Shown here: piece after piece, positions 1-10,199 of the stretch | How the letters are laid out: each line of letters starts with the position of its first letter | Position numbering within the stretch: position 1 is the stretch's first letter | Assembly: GCF_016859285.1 (NCBI RefSeq) | Contig: NC_053418.1 | Span: 5,440,521 to 5,504,520 of the forward strand | From: Xiphias gladius | Lineage: Eukaryota; Chordata; Actinopteri; Istiophoriformes; Xiphiidae | DNA: 64,000 bases | Reading direction: 5' to 3' | Position numbers and translations under genes: made by a program | Notes under the pieces: model-generated | Told to the model about the DNA's origin: nothing | The model's input: only the letters and a program-made list of their open reading frames with translations | Database searches by the model: none

Positions 1-2061
1 TCTAGTAAAAATAATGTGGTTAATGTGGTTTTTGTCTCTTTACCGCTATTACAAATGATGTTTGGTCGAAGAATAGATAGGGCTAAGATATGATGTTTAG
101 AAATTGATTTCACAACCACTACAACTCAAGGGAAAACCGTCCCAAGGTAAATTTAAATGAGTAGTCACAGAGTCCCAACGTCAGTAACGTTATACAAGTG
201 GAATCTGGAGCAACAAGTACGCTAGCTAACATTAGACTGCATGGAAAAAACATTCACACCTAACTTTATATCCAAATTGTGATTCCTTGCACTTGCCAGA
301 TCAAAACAACCCAAACGTAACAGGTTGATTTACAGTCCCAAGCTTGACATATCGTCATATAAGCCAATTCATATCATAATGCTAATGTAAGAGGTTCTTA
401 CCATGCCGGCAGTCAAAACCTGACCGCCCCAGGGAGGGCCCTCTTCAGCCTTCACTCCGCTCAGGTGTGTTGCACGTGCCAAGCAAAGAGCTCAGAGAGC
501 GTGGTTCTCATCTCATTCCCTGTGACTCTGTTCATGCAGGCGAAAAAAAAAAAATGGCTGAAACTCGTCCAGTGTAGACTGGATAGTTCGCTTTCCAGCG
601 TCACTGCTGCGGCTCAAAGCACGTCAGGAGCTCATCTTCAAGCGGCATGGACCTCAACAGCCGGAGCATTTCCATTCTCTTCAAGTGAAGGAGAGAAACA
701 ACAATTGGCTGCCTGATTAGTTCGTATCCCAGATTTATCCAGCTGGCTGAATGGACTGGATGTTGCTTCGTACTTGTGCTTCTCAGGCACAGGTGTGGTC
801 ACGAATGTCAAGCTGGCGATGTCAGTAGTCCGGGAGGAGTTCTTTAAGGGTGTGTCAGCCCATCAAAAGGGGTTCAATACTCAAAACAAATTGACCTAGA
901 GACCTGGAGAATCGGTCTCACCAAGAGGCTACTCCAAATAAACAAGCTACAAATGAGCATCAACATTGCCCTGATAAAACGGGACGTACTAGTATCAGAT
1001 ATTGTATTTTTGGTACAAAATGGATGCTGAGGTCAAGGCAAAGTCTTTAGAGGATACATTTCTGGAGGTAATGCTTATCAACATTTTTTGCCTAGATCAC
1101 AAAGCTCGTTTAATGCCAGCAAACCTGTTTGCGAATTTCAGAGTCATTCAAAGAGTGAAACTCATCAAGTTGATAAAAGGCAGAAAACATTTTAATAAAA
1201 TGGAACACAGTACAAATCAACAGTCAACTTGATGCTCCACATGCAAATACAGTTGAACTAATCCAGATTGTTCACATATGGAGAAGATGACAGTGTGACA
1301 TAAAAAATATTAACATAAAAACTTCAAAATACATTTTTTTCAAATAAGCATAGCAAGCCTCCGTGTCTTAATGTTGAAAATGGCATGATACCTGGTTATA
1401 AGGAAACTAAACTCTTCACTTGAAGGTTTAATCATATTCAATCAAACCTGAAGCAATTCCTCATCTCAACAGATGCAATTTGATTAGACAGGTCCAGGCC
1501 AAATCTGTGTTTTTTTTGTAGAAATAATACCACAAATCCTGTCAAGAAGGTTTTTCAGGGCTTGCTTTGTTACAAGTCACCAGTGAAGACAGTTTGAAAG
1601 GCTTGAAGGCTGTTTCTGCGGGTCAACACGAGGCTGTTCAAGAAAAATAACTTAATGATAAATGTAAGTAAAACTGCATGGTGTAGAAAAGATTTCTGTT
1701 GACAGCATGAGACAACTATCAAAGTAGCCTCCTTTATGACCACTAACTGCCTTCACACACATGCCACATAGTGACAAATAATGCTGGGAAACAGTCAGTT
1801 GTGTATATAACCGCTTTTAACTGTACACGCATTTGTTTGATGTGGAAAAACAGAACAAATGTGATGAGATATCCTTGGCCATGGAAAACTGTTTGTGTGT
1901 GTCTATGCTTGTGTCGTGGGGGGTGGGGTGTATGATGTAGAGGCCACATGTCATACTCAACTGAGATGCACCAAATAGGGAAACGGTGGATGAATGAGCA
2001 GGTGGATGAATGGATAAATGAAGTGATGGGGGGTTTGGGTGAGGAGGGGTGAGGTAATGCT
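1..2061 (-). other. suds3 3' UTR and downstream sequence
   Basis: No coding exon is recognisable here. The 3' UTR of suds3 must start at 2061 and run leftward. I see no AATAAA on the minus strand in this stretch. ATTAAA variants occur at 1432-1427, 1196-1191 and 1114-1109 (minus strand) and are candidate poly(A) signals. Where the UTR ends is unknown, and the open frames at 465-716 and 1002-1232 have no family features. Confidence 0.5.
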
Positions 2062-2160
2062 TCATGCTGCCGACCGTCGACGGATGACAAATGCTCCTCT
2101 CTGCAGCTGCCCCAGGTAGATCCTCATCTTTGTACTGTCACTTGTCTTCCTCACCCAAAT
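2062..2160 (-). CDS. suds3: suds3 coding exon 12 and stop
   Basis: This exon encodes the last 32 residues, [20 protein letters not shown] followed by [12 protein letters not shown], then TGA at 2064-2062. It is nearly identical to the human C-terminus. The acceptor is GTTCTCCAG. Confidence 0.97.
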   Translation of the reverse strand: MWVRKTSDSTKMRIYLGQLQRGAFVIRRRSAA

Positions 2161-5100
2161 CTGGAGAACAAAGACAAAGAAAACCCTTCAGTACAGTCAT
2201 TTCGAAACAATGCGATCGAAAGCAGCTGTCGCTGGCAAAACACACCATTATCTACTACAAGCCGGTTTGTGAGAAGACAGCCAAACTGCATTCTCCCTCT
2301 CCATGTTCAACTAAAAATCCAGGTTGCTGCAGAAAATAAATTCAATTTATATTTTTGTCAAAATGCTCCCTGGAAAGATGAACTTTCCTTTTCCAGTGAT
2401 CATTTCTTCACAGTGGAAATTAGCATGCCCTACTAGTCAAACCCTAGTAAAGTCTGTAAAATAATTCTGTGGCTGGTCTCTCTTCCTGTTCCACAACCGA
2501 CATCAAAAAAGGTAAGACTGGTGTTATTCCGTCATTTTTCTATTGTCAACAAATCCCACTGAAAGACCAGAGCTGACAATGACCGACTTTCCCAACCTGT
2601 CTGTGGCTTCGGACCCAAACCTATTAATTTCTATGGATAACATCATCCTTTAAAAATGGGTCACAAATATTTAGTGTCATTTCTAGAACTAGAATTACCT
2701 CCTAGCGGATGTATGCCTCCGCCAAGCAGTGAAGTTGCAGTTTACATCCATGTCTGTCCAGATTCATTTATGCAGTACAGACTTTGAAGGAATTTAATAA
2801 AAGGTATTAAGTGTATTTTGTCATAATTAGCGTGTGAATTCTTAAGTAATGGCCAAAAATGTGTTTTTTGAGATCACAGTGACCTTGACCTTTGACCACC
2901 AAAATCTAATCAGTTCATCCCCGTGTCCAAACGAACATTTGTGGCAAATTTGAATAAATTCCCTCAAGGTGTTCCTGAGATATCGCGTTCAGGAGAATGG
3001 AATGGACAGATGGACAAGCGAAAACATAACGCCTCCGGCCACGGCTGTCGCTGGCGCGGACGCATAAAAAGCTCTGTAATTTCCAAAAACAACTGGGCAA
3101 ATGTTACTCAAACCGGATTAAATAGTACATTTGTTGGAGACTATTTTCAGCTGTGGATTAATACATGTTCAGTGCTCTGGTGAGTATTTACAGCAGCATA
3201 ACGGTGTATGTGGTATTAAGTCGAACTACAGTGTGTTTTCCTGGTAATGAGCGGACATTGTCTCCCGGTGCAACAGTGTGGCTCAGTGATGTGTTTTAAA
3301 TGTTTTTGGGACATCGACGGACCTCTGTGGCACAGAGGAATAAACTATATCAAGCTTTGGCTACTCAGACAGAGGTGTCTTCATAGGATCTGTTGACAAT
3401 AAGGAAAATATAAAAACAGCAGCCTTATGTTTTAAGCAGTAAACCTGGTTGTGTATGCGCCAGGAGCTGGATGAGAAGGAAAGCTCACCTCATTTGTCCC
3501 CACTGAGCTGATGACACAGCTAATCTTTGTGTTGTCCTTTGATTCTAAGTAGATGGCCTGGCTCTTGTGGTACCTGCCAGCATTAAAAAAAAAAAAAAAA
3601 CCAAACAGACAGCATTAATTTGGTGTTCACAGTGAGGAATGAGGGATACTCATAAGTGCAGACAGGAGAGGGGTTCATTATCCATAATTTTACCCAGCTG
3701 AATAAACCACATTTCTCCTGAGATGGCACTAAATTGATACTTGGACTGGAAAGTCAAAACAAAAATGTCTGTTATTTTTAAATTGCTCCAAACTGTCAGA
3801 GGACAAAACCGACCCAAGGGAAGAGGCTGACAACCAAAGCAATTGATCATTAAGAACCCACTGAAGAATAATGATGCATGTGTTTCCCTGCAGCCCTTTA
3901 AGGAGGCTTTCTGGTGGTGGTGTTTTCTATAGCGATAAATAAGTGAGACTTTGCCTTTAAAGAACAGTGCACATACCTCACAGCTTGCGCGTCTCGCCTC
4001 CCTTTGTCTGTATCAGCAGCTAATAAGACAGAATTGTGTAATTTTTTTTAGCCCTCTTATAACTGCTTTATGTTCTGACATATGTCTAATGCAGAGCTCT
4101 GCTCTCAAACAGAAGGGTAATCAGAGCTGTGTCTGTACAAGGACTTTCATTCCCTGTGTATAGGCATCACAGCGTTCTGATGCATCCACCTTCTCTGAAT
4201 ATGTAATTTTATGGTGGCTTCGAAGCACCAGCACTTATTCAGTTGTTCCTAAGTAATACCTCTTTCTGTAGCCCAGACAAAAAAAAAAAAAAGGCTGCCA
4301 TCAAAGTGGTTGTAAAATGTCTTTTGGGGACCCGCCAAACACGAGAGCCATCAAAACCATGGCAATGTGGCCATCTAGTGGTGACACAAGCCACATGTAT
4401 GTGAGAAATGGCACAATGTCAGGGGAAAACTTCAAATTCACCATCTTTTGTCGTAGTAAAGTTTCCCCTCCTCGATGCGGGCCTCGTAACGCTGGGAAGG
4501 GTTCTCCAGGGGAGCCGAGGGGACGTGCTCTGGGGACGAGGGAGACACTAAAGAGGGAGAACCATCTGTTTAGTATCACCATGCAAACTTATGTAGAAAT
4601 AGCTTAATGTTTTTAAAAGACAGTTTTGGAACATATTGGGGGAAAAAAAAACTTATTTGCTTTTTTGCTGAGAAGAGAGAGAGACGAGAAGAATAATACC
4701 ACTCTACCAAGCAGCTAGTTAGCTAATCTTAGCAGAAAGACTGGAAACAGGTGATAAAATCCACCTGTTGGCACCTACAAAGCCCACTAATTCACATGTT
4801 ATTGTTTGTTTAATCCGTACAAAAACCAAAATGTAAAAATAACGTGTTGCTGTGTTATGGCGGGGTTGTGTTCTGGACTGTTTCGTGACTGGCAGACTTC
4901 CTAAAAAAAAAAATCGTTCCTTTGGATCAAGCCAGGTTGGCTGTTTCCCATATTTCCAGTCTTTGTGCAAAGCTAAGATGGCAAGGCTGTAGCTTCATAT
5001 TTAGCATGCAGCTATGAGAGTGGTATTGATTTTCTCATCTAAGTCAGCAAGAAAAGGGAATAAGTCTATTTCCCTAAATGACAAGCTATTTCTTAAACTA

Positions 5101-6692
5101 GAGAACTCATTGTGCATGACAAGTGGACATTAACTACAAAAAGGTGAGCGCTGACATACCTGGCCGTTTTGGTGACTTAAGCTGTAAAAGAGAAGGTGTG
5201 AAATATTTTAAAAGAAATTCTTAGAAGAAGTAACATTCAGCAGGGTTATGCATAATATCAAGAAATTCAGAGACACGTACCTTATTAAGTGTTCTTAGAT
5301 CTTCCATTATCTGCTCATCTGTTAACAAATAATTTAGCTGAGGTGTGAAGAGTTAAGGGAAGGCATTTTTAAACACAGCTTAGCTGAGGAACTTAGCCAG
5401 TTCCACAGATGGAAGTGATGATGACCTCTGAGCTCACGTTGACTGTAAACAAAACTTCTCTTCAGGGAATCAAAAAGTATCTTGAAAAAAGTACAAACAC
5501 TACCAGTACAGATAATACTGAATAATTCACCCCTCACAGATTCATCTAAGGTGGCAGGTAACTGTAGCCAGCCTGAGACTGTAAGTTTATACACAGGATA
5601 TCTGGTGCAGGTTTTCTTCGTTTGTCTGGTATTGGGACTGGATCATTGGGCCGTCTCCTCAGCTTCCGAGTCATGATAGGTTTTACCTCCATTGAGTCTA
5701 TAAATGAAAAAAAAAAAAAACATACAAATGAAATGAAACAAATGAAAAATTACATTCAAATAGTGTCTGATGTTTCTCAAAAAGCACATTCCTATTTTAT
5801 AAAAAATACCCAAACTTCCAACACAGACAATTCAAGAGAAGGGACAGCAACATCTTGATTTACTGTATCTAAAAACTCCTAATTTGATCAGACATTTTAA
5901 TATTAAAGTTTGTATGGAAAACCACTCTCACTTCGCCCACATAAATTTTTACTCCATTTCTCTCTCTTCTGCTGAACAAGTTCCTGATTATTAATCCTGT
6001 TCTGGCTCCCTTACCCCCTGTCAGCTCCATTGTTAATTTTTCGTTCTCAATCATCTTCTTCTTTTCCTCCAGCTCTGCAATTAGGTTTTCCTTCAGTTCC
6101 ACCTTTTTATCGTCAAACTCCTTCACCGCTGCCTTCTTCTCCTTGATGTAGTTCCTCTCCACCTGCTCTGTCTGCAGAAGATTGAAAGGTGGAGATGATG
6201 GAAAGAGAAGGGATGGTTTCCTTGTAATACCCAAAAAATAAAGGTCAATTCCGTAGGAACTACATCGGTCAGTCACCAAGATGAATATTACTCACTTCCA
6301 GTTGGAGAAACAGATCTGTAAAAGGGAAGGAAAAACACAAACATCAGTTGAATGTCATTAACTTAATCATTGGCACAGTATATCTGACTTTTGACAGCTG
6401 AATTCAAGTTACAAATTGATTAAAAATTTTTTTAGGAATGAATCTTTTACTGCGTTTGACCCCTTTGACTTTCCCCTTTCAGTTGTCAGTTGAAAATAAT
6501 TGTACTAATTTTGATCAGAGTACATAAAATTCTGGCACACGCAGCAAGCAAAGAAAAAAAAAAAACTGATCATACACAAGCCACGGAGTGAACATGAAGA
6601 AAATAGCCAATATGACTGTAAGAGTCAAACGGTGAGAAGGGGGCGGGTTGGGAGGAGAAGGAGAGAGAGAAGGGAGAGGGAGAGAGAGAAGG

Positions 6693-6737
<45 letters not shown>

Positions 6738-9700
6738 GAAGATGGCTCATCCCTTCTAAAATATATGTGATTTCTGTTCCTGTAAATTTACTAGAATATG
6801 ATGTCTTTAACTGTGTTTCCACTGCACTTTTTCAGTCATTTTAACGTGTTGTGTTGTGTTCGGCCACACCACCGGTTTTATTTACCCTGTCTGCACAACT
6901 AAAATGTACGACTTCTGTGCTTGCGCTGTACAGTTCAATTGATCGTTGATGACGTGCCAATGCTCTCTCCTCGCCAAACAAACAAATCTAAATTAGGAAG
7001 CACTACGGAATTTGAATAATCTCCGCCAAGTGTGGCTGGTATGGATGCATCAGAAGCAACACAGCAAGTTCTGTCTCTAAATATTGCTCAACTTGCCTGC
7101 ATTTCGGAGTCTCTCTTTGTACTGCTGGTCCAGCTTCTTCATCCTCTTCTGATACTCCTGCAGTGTACCTGCAAAGTGGAAGTGTCATTTAGCAGAAGTG
7201 ATGATCAGGGAATCACAACTTTTTCTTTAAGAATTTATTCTATTATCAAATTATGGTTTAGGTGTTTGTGTTGGGTGAAAGCAAGGGAATTCTAAAGTTA
7301 TTAAATCTCCAATACAAGCTGTTTTATTAAAATACGTCATCAATATTTATAGACAATTTATTTGGCAACATTGTGATGTTGCAGACTGTATAATCTCAGC
7401 ACCCATCCACACTGTAGCCTGGATTACACTGACATTACACCTACATTTGAATTTACAAAAGGCCCCCAACACTCCACACTCCGATTTCTCCACTCAGCAG
7501 CAGTCTGTCTAATAAAGAGCTCATGGGACAGTCGATGGTGCTATACTACCTTGAAACAACCCAGTCAGCAGTTCAGAAACAGTTTGTATCGGTGAAAAAC
7601 AGACAGTCTTTATTATTTAACACGGGTTGTCCATGGCGGAGGACAGTTTGTCAGCAGTTATCATCCATTTCTCAGCCGGTTTCTCTTTTTAGCCAGGGCA
7701 TATGGCTGCACTTTTAAACCACCTATGAAACTGCCTTAATGGACTAATGATGTAATACCTAACCACTACCATGACTAATAGGAAAGGATTTGGCTGTGTC
7801 CTTCAAAAATCTCCGATGAAAATCAATCCTCAATTTCACACAAATCCCACAAGATACATTGCACCAGTCACTCACGTTTGGAAAATTCCTGACTCCTCCA
7901 ATCATAAGAAGAAATAATATTAATAAAAAAAAAAAATCCGAGCGATTACCTTCTTGTAACTGCTGCAGCTGTCTTTTCAGGGAGGCCAGTTTGTCTTGGT
8001 ACATTCTGCAGTGAATTAAACCAGAGGTAATATCACATTTCCTTCCACTGCCTGCAGCATTAGGGGCAAACATTCAAAACTTTCCCCTTCAAGTTATTTT
8101 TATTAACAGCTGAGCCACGGTTGGCGAAACACTCACTGTTCTTTGATTTCCACATAGTCATCCTCGTCATGCTTGGCAAGGTCTGTTTCACTGGCATCCT
8201 CTGTGTCTGGAAAAGGGCATGACAGCAGAAGAATGGACTCAAAACTGAGAACAATTTCTCAACCAAAATTCAAAAACTGAATCTCGGTTTTTAAAATACT
8301 CCAGGCCTGATTAGTTCGACATGCTGTACCACGAGGTGATTGTTTTGTTTTGGGTCTTTTTTTTTTTTTTTTTTAAAGCTTTTCCAACAAAGACTTGATG
8401 CAATTAAGCTAAGTCCACAGACAGACAGACAGCAGAGATCAGTGCAGATCTAAGGACGTGCGTGGCACTGATAAGGTAATGGTGAACACCCTGCTTGGGA
8501 ATGCCCTCTGGTTTGTTAGATAAGGAGACCGGGAAAAATCGATGTTTGCCACGAAAGATCATACCCTATATATTCTCCTCGGATCGACATTAGAGAAAAA
8601 GTTCAGGTGAGCACACCTATTATCCAGCGAACGGTGCCTGTAAGTTTTATTCAATGGCATTGATATAACGAGCGGTATAAACGTAGCTGTTACTTTGGGA
8701 GTCAAGCATTTGCCGCATGGTAAGATTATTCAAAAACCGTCCCCTGCTAAATTGGCCGTGCTGTCAGTCCAACGGCGCCCCTCTCAAGGCAACGCTAACA
8801 TGTTTAACCGAGGCTACTGCGATGTGGCAAACTTGGGAGTCAAGTTTATAATCACCGGCAAAAACCTAGGTCGGCCAGCTTTACCTTCAGACCCGACACC
8901 CGACGAGAAAGGTAAGGCCCGGTCGTGTTAAGCTGACACAGCAGCTTTCATTTTCGGCTAGCATTTATGTGCTAGCCTAAGTTAGCTCGGTCTGCTGTTT
9001 GAAGAGTAACCCGATTCTAGCTCACGTAGTTAGGCACAACAGAACCGTCAACATATCCGGAGGAGTAAAAAAAAAAAAATAATAAGCCCAGCTGTTCGTT
9101 GGAAAGACAATGCCAGGAAACTAGCTAACCTTGTAGTGTTGTCATCGCCTTGCCTTCCTCTTGGCTTTCTTTCTCTTTCACTGCAGTCCGTCCTGTCTCA
9201 CCGAATAGTGTGAAAAGGGCAGTGCAGTGGACACAGCACGCAGGCTTTCGCCCGCCTGGGGACCTGTCAATGCTCGGAACTAACGTTACGTAGCTAGTTG
9301 GCTAATTAACGCGATGTAGCTACCCCTTTTAGATATCATTTATTAAAACTGTATATTAGTCCTGGTCATCTGAAAGCAGGGCAGCTCTAGCTTAATTTAA
9401 ATTACTCTTACTTTCTGTTGTTTATGGCACCATAACGTTAGCCTGTCTGGGCGATAACGTGGTCAAAGCTGAATGACGCCTCACGCGTAATGTTAGTTTT
9501 GAAACGTTAGCTAGTTAGCATGTAAACAAACACGAGATTATGTGTGATATCATGTTATCGGTACGCAGCGCTGCCAGCGCTGGAAGAGCCCAGCCAGTGT
9601 AAGCGGTTCATTTAGCTTACATCACCTGCTTCTGAAATGTTTCTGGGCAGGGATTTTGTTGGCGGGTAGCTAACTTGTTATGTAGCTAACAAGCTAACTG

Positions 9701-10073
9701 TGTGCGGCTGAAGCTCACATTGGACTAGCTTTCCAGCTTTGAAAACACCTAATTAAAATTTGACATAAAACTACTAAAATAGCGCATGTCGCACTGTACG
9801 AAAAAACTATTTCCAGCCAAGCCTAAATCGTAGAGTGCTTGAGACGCTGTATTAAAAAATAAGCTACATTTATGCAATAATCGCGCGTTTCCGTTTCTTT
9901 TCCAACAAGTAGACAAAGCCCGACGGTCAGGGAGCTTTTTGGTAAATTCGTTTAAGGTTACCTTCTTCTGAGTCTCTTCCCCTGAAACTCCGATCATCGT
10001 CGTCATCCACACTATCAAGTTCTTCTTCATCATTGTAATAATCCACCATGGGCGATAGCAAAGTCGAAGCCAT
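2062..10073 (-). CDS. suds3: suds3: Sin3 histone deacetylase corepressor subunit SDS3 (12 coding exons, complete)
   Basis: The product is the Sds3 subunit of the nuclear Sin3/HDAC complex, which dimerises the complex and anchors it to Sin3. Twelve minus-strand exons join in frame: 10073-9962, 8206-8137, 8005-7950, 7168-7097, 6315-6296, 6171-6015, 5697-5602, 5342-5281, 5181-5160, 4547-4442, 3573-3489 and 2160-2062. This gives 957 nt and 318 residues; human SUDS3 is about 328. Visible parts are an acidic N-terminus (residues 10-60), a long charged coiled-coil (about 60-160, the family's dimerisation region), a basic stretch with RKLRRRP near 175, the Sin3-interaction region (about 195-225), and a C-terminal domain ending RRRSAA, which the family places in a capped-Tudor fold. 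The ATG at 10073 was chosen because it opens the acidic segment in frame; a second ATG lies at codon 9. Splice junctions and residue identity to human SUDS3 make this assignment near certain. The gene is divergent to taok3. Confidence 0.96.
2699..3070. mobile_element. Teleost foldback/MITE-like interspersed repeat
   Basis: The segment in suds3 intron 11 contains phrases I recognise from a common fish repeat (TGACCTTTGACC, GAGATATCGCGTTC, GCCTCCGGCCACGGCTGTCG). Its ends are imperfectly complementary: TATGCCTCCGCCAAGCAG near 2720 and CTGGCGCGGACGCATA near 3055. There is no coding capacity. The family name is unknown to me. Confidence 0.65.
3489..3573 (-). CDS. suds3: suds3 coding exon 11
   Basis: This 85-nt exon encodes [20 protein letters not shown] and then ISSVGTNE, part of the C-terminal domain. 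The acceptor is GCTGGCAG and the donor GTGAGC. Confidence 0.96.
4442..4547 (-). CDS. suds3: suds3 coding exon 10
   Basis: This 106-nt exon encodes [20 protein letters not shown] and then [14 protein letters not shown], ending in a split Trp codon. The Ser/Pro linker is the most diverged part of the protein; the [16 protein letters not shown] part is conserved. The acceptor is CTCTTTAG and the donor GTGAAT. Confidence 0.95.
4636..5100. mobile_element. Foldback MITE copy in suds3 intron 9
   Basis: The left end (GGGGGAAAAAAAAACTTATT, then TTTTTTGCTGAGAAG) is complementary to the right end (GGGAATAAGTCTATTTCCCT with CAGCAAGAAAA). The interior carries AAAGACTGGAAACAGG and TTTAATCCGTACAAAAACC, found in many teleost MITE copies. 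A second copy lies near 34808-35110. It ends only 60 bp from the 22-nt exon 9. Confidence 0.65.
5160..5181 (-). CDS. suds3: suds3 coding exon 9 (22-nt microexon)
   Basis: This 22-nt microexon encodes LKSPKRP plus the first base of a Val codon. The acceptor is TTTTACAG and the donor GTATGT. It is only 99 bp from exon 8. The residues match human LKSPKRP, and it is needed to set the phase of exon 10. Confidence 0.92.
5281..5342 (-). CDS. suds3: suds3 coding exon 8 (AC acceptor)
   Basis: This 62-nt exon encodes [20 protein letters not shown] and then K, in the Sin3-interaction part of the family. The frame and the protein require the exon to begin directly after TTCACAC, so the intron ends in AC. 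The donor GTACGT is U2-type. Confidence 0.95.
5343..5601 (-). other. suds3 intron 7: U12-type AT-AC intron
   Basis: This 259-bp intron starts ATATCCTGTG and ends TTCACAC. Near its 3' end is TCCCTTAACT (5360-5351 on the minus strand), one mismatch from the U12 branch consensus TTCCTTAAC, with the branch A about 10 nt from the exon. These are the three hallmarks of a minor-spliceosome AT-AC intron. Confidence 0.92.
5602..5697 (-). CDS. suds3: suds3 coding exon 7 (AT donor)
   Basis: This 96-nt exon encodes [20 protein letters not shown] and [11 protein letters not shown]. The basic clusters could act as nuclear localisation signals (inference). The acceptor TTTATAG is normal, but the exon is followed by ATATCCTGTG, a U12-type AT donor. 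Confidence 0.96.
6015..6171 (-). CDS. suds3: suds3 coding exon 6
   Basis: This 157-nt exon encodes residues 111-162, [20 protein letters not shown] through [12 protein letters not shown]. It is the most conserved coiled-coil segment and differs from human at roughly one residue. The acceptor is CTTCTGCAG and the donor GTAAGG. Confidence 0.97.
6296..6315 (-). CDS. suds3: suds3 coding exon 5 (20-nt microexon)
   Basis: This 20-nt microexon is flanked by TTTTACAG and GTGAGT. Together with the split first base it encodes DLFLQLE (ELFLQLE in human). It restores phase 0 between exons 4 and 6 and joins directly to TEQVERNY. Without it the frame is lost. Confidence 0.92.
6648..6737 (+). repeat. (GA)n purine tract in suds3 intron 4
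   Basis: About 90 bp of GA/GGA-rich sequence ending in a pure GAGAGA array lies in the 780-bp intron between suds3 exons 4 and 5. Confidence 0.9.
7097..7168 (-). CDS. suds3: suds3 coding exon 4 (GC donor)
   Basis: This 72-nt exon encodes [20 protein letters not shown] and then RNA, part of the coiled-coil. The acceptor is CTTTGCAG. The only donor that keeps the frame and the protein is CAG|GCAAGT at 7096, a GC donor with otherwise perfect consensus. Confidence 0.94.
7950..8005 (-). CDS. suds3: suds3 coding exon 3
   Basis: This 56-nt exon encodes [18 protein letters not shown], the start of the coiled-coil, and is identical to human as recalled. The acceptor is CACTGCAG and the donor GTAATC. 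It is separated from exon 2 by a 131-bp intron. Confidence 0.96.
8137..8206 (-). CDS. suds3: suds3 coding exon 2
   Basis: This 70-nt exon encodes [20 protein letters not shown] and then IKEQ, nearly identical to human SUDS3. The acceptor is TTTTCCAG and the donor is GTGAGT. It enters in phase 1 and leaves in phase 2. Confidence 0.96.
8695..8931 (+). other. Unassigned CpG-rich 78-codon open frame in suds3 intron 1
   Basis: This plus-strand open frame lies antisense to suds3 intron 1. It has no domain I recognise. The segment repeats the word TTGGGAGTCAAG (about 8696 and 8834) and contains AAAG|GTAAGG at about 8911, a good splice-donor match. It may be part of a divergent non-coding transcript or a chance frame in a CpG-rich zone; nothing supports a protein. 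Confidence 0.2.
9962..10073 (-). CDS. suds3: suds3 coding exon 1
   Basis: This exon encodes residues 1-37 plus the first base of codon 38: [20 protein letters not shown] followed by a run of Asp and SFRGRDSEE. The acidic, CpG-containing 5' exon matches the start of the SDS3 family (DDERSCRGRESDED in human). The donor GTAACC follows at 9961. The ATG has C at -3 and G at +4, a moderate context. No splice site is obvious between the ATG and about 10180, so the 5' UTR probably lies on this exon. Confidence 0.92.
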
Positions 10074-10199
10074 TTGTTCGCTTCGAAAATGTAAACAAAC
10101 ACAAAATAAACAATCGATTTGTGTTTTGCAGCTTGCTTGGAACAGCGCCTACAACTGGCAGGACCTCCGAGTATCAAGCTGTCTGACCTTATGCCTGTA

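Noticed and set aside
5343..5601. U2-type GT-AG alternative for suds3 intron 7 (donor GTGTATA a few bases downstream, acceptor CACCTCAG)
   Set aside because: It would alter or break the conserved PAPAQLNYLL reading, and the AT donor, branch site and AC end all fit the U12 class.
5869..6279. 136-codon minus-strand frame as a complete small protein
   Set aside because: Only 6171-6015 is coding (suds3 exon 6); the rest of the frame is intron on both sides.
9749..10177. 142-codon minus-strand frame over suds3 exon 1
   Set aside because: It is in a different frame from the conserved acidic SDS3 N-terminus and runs through the splice donor.
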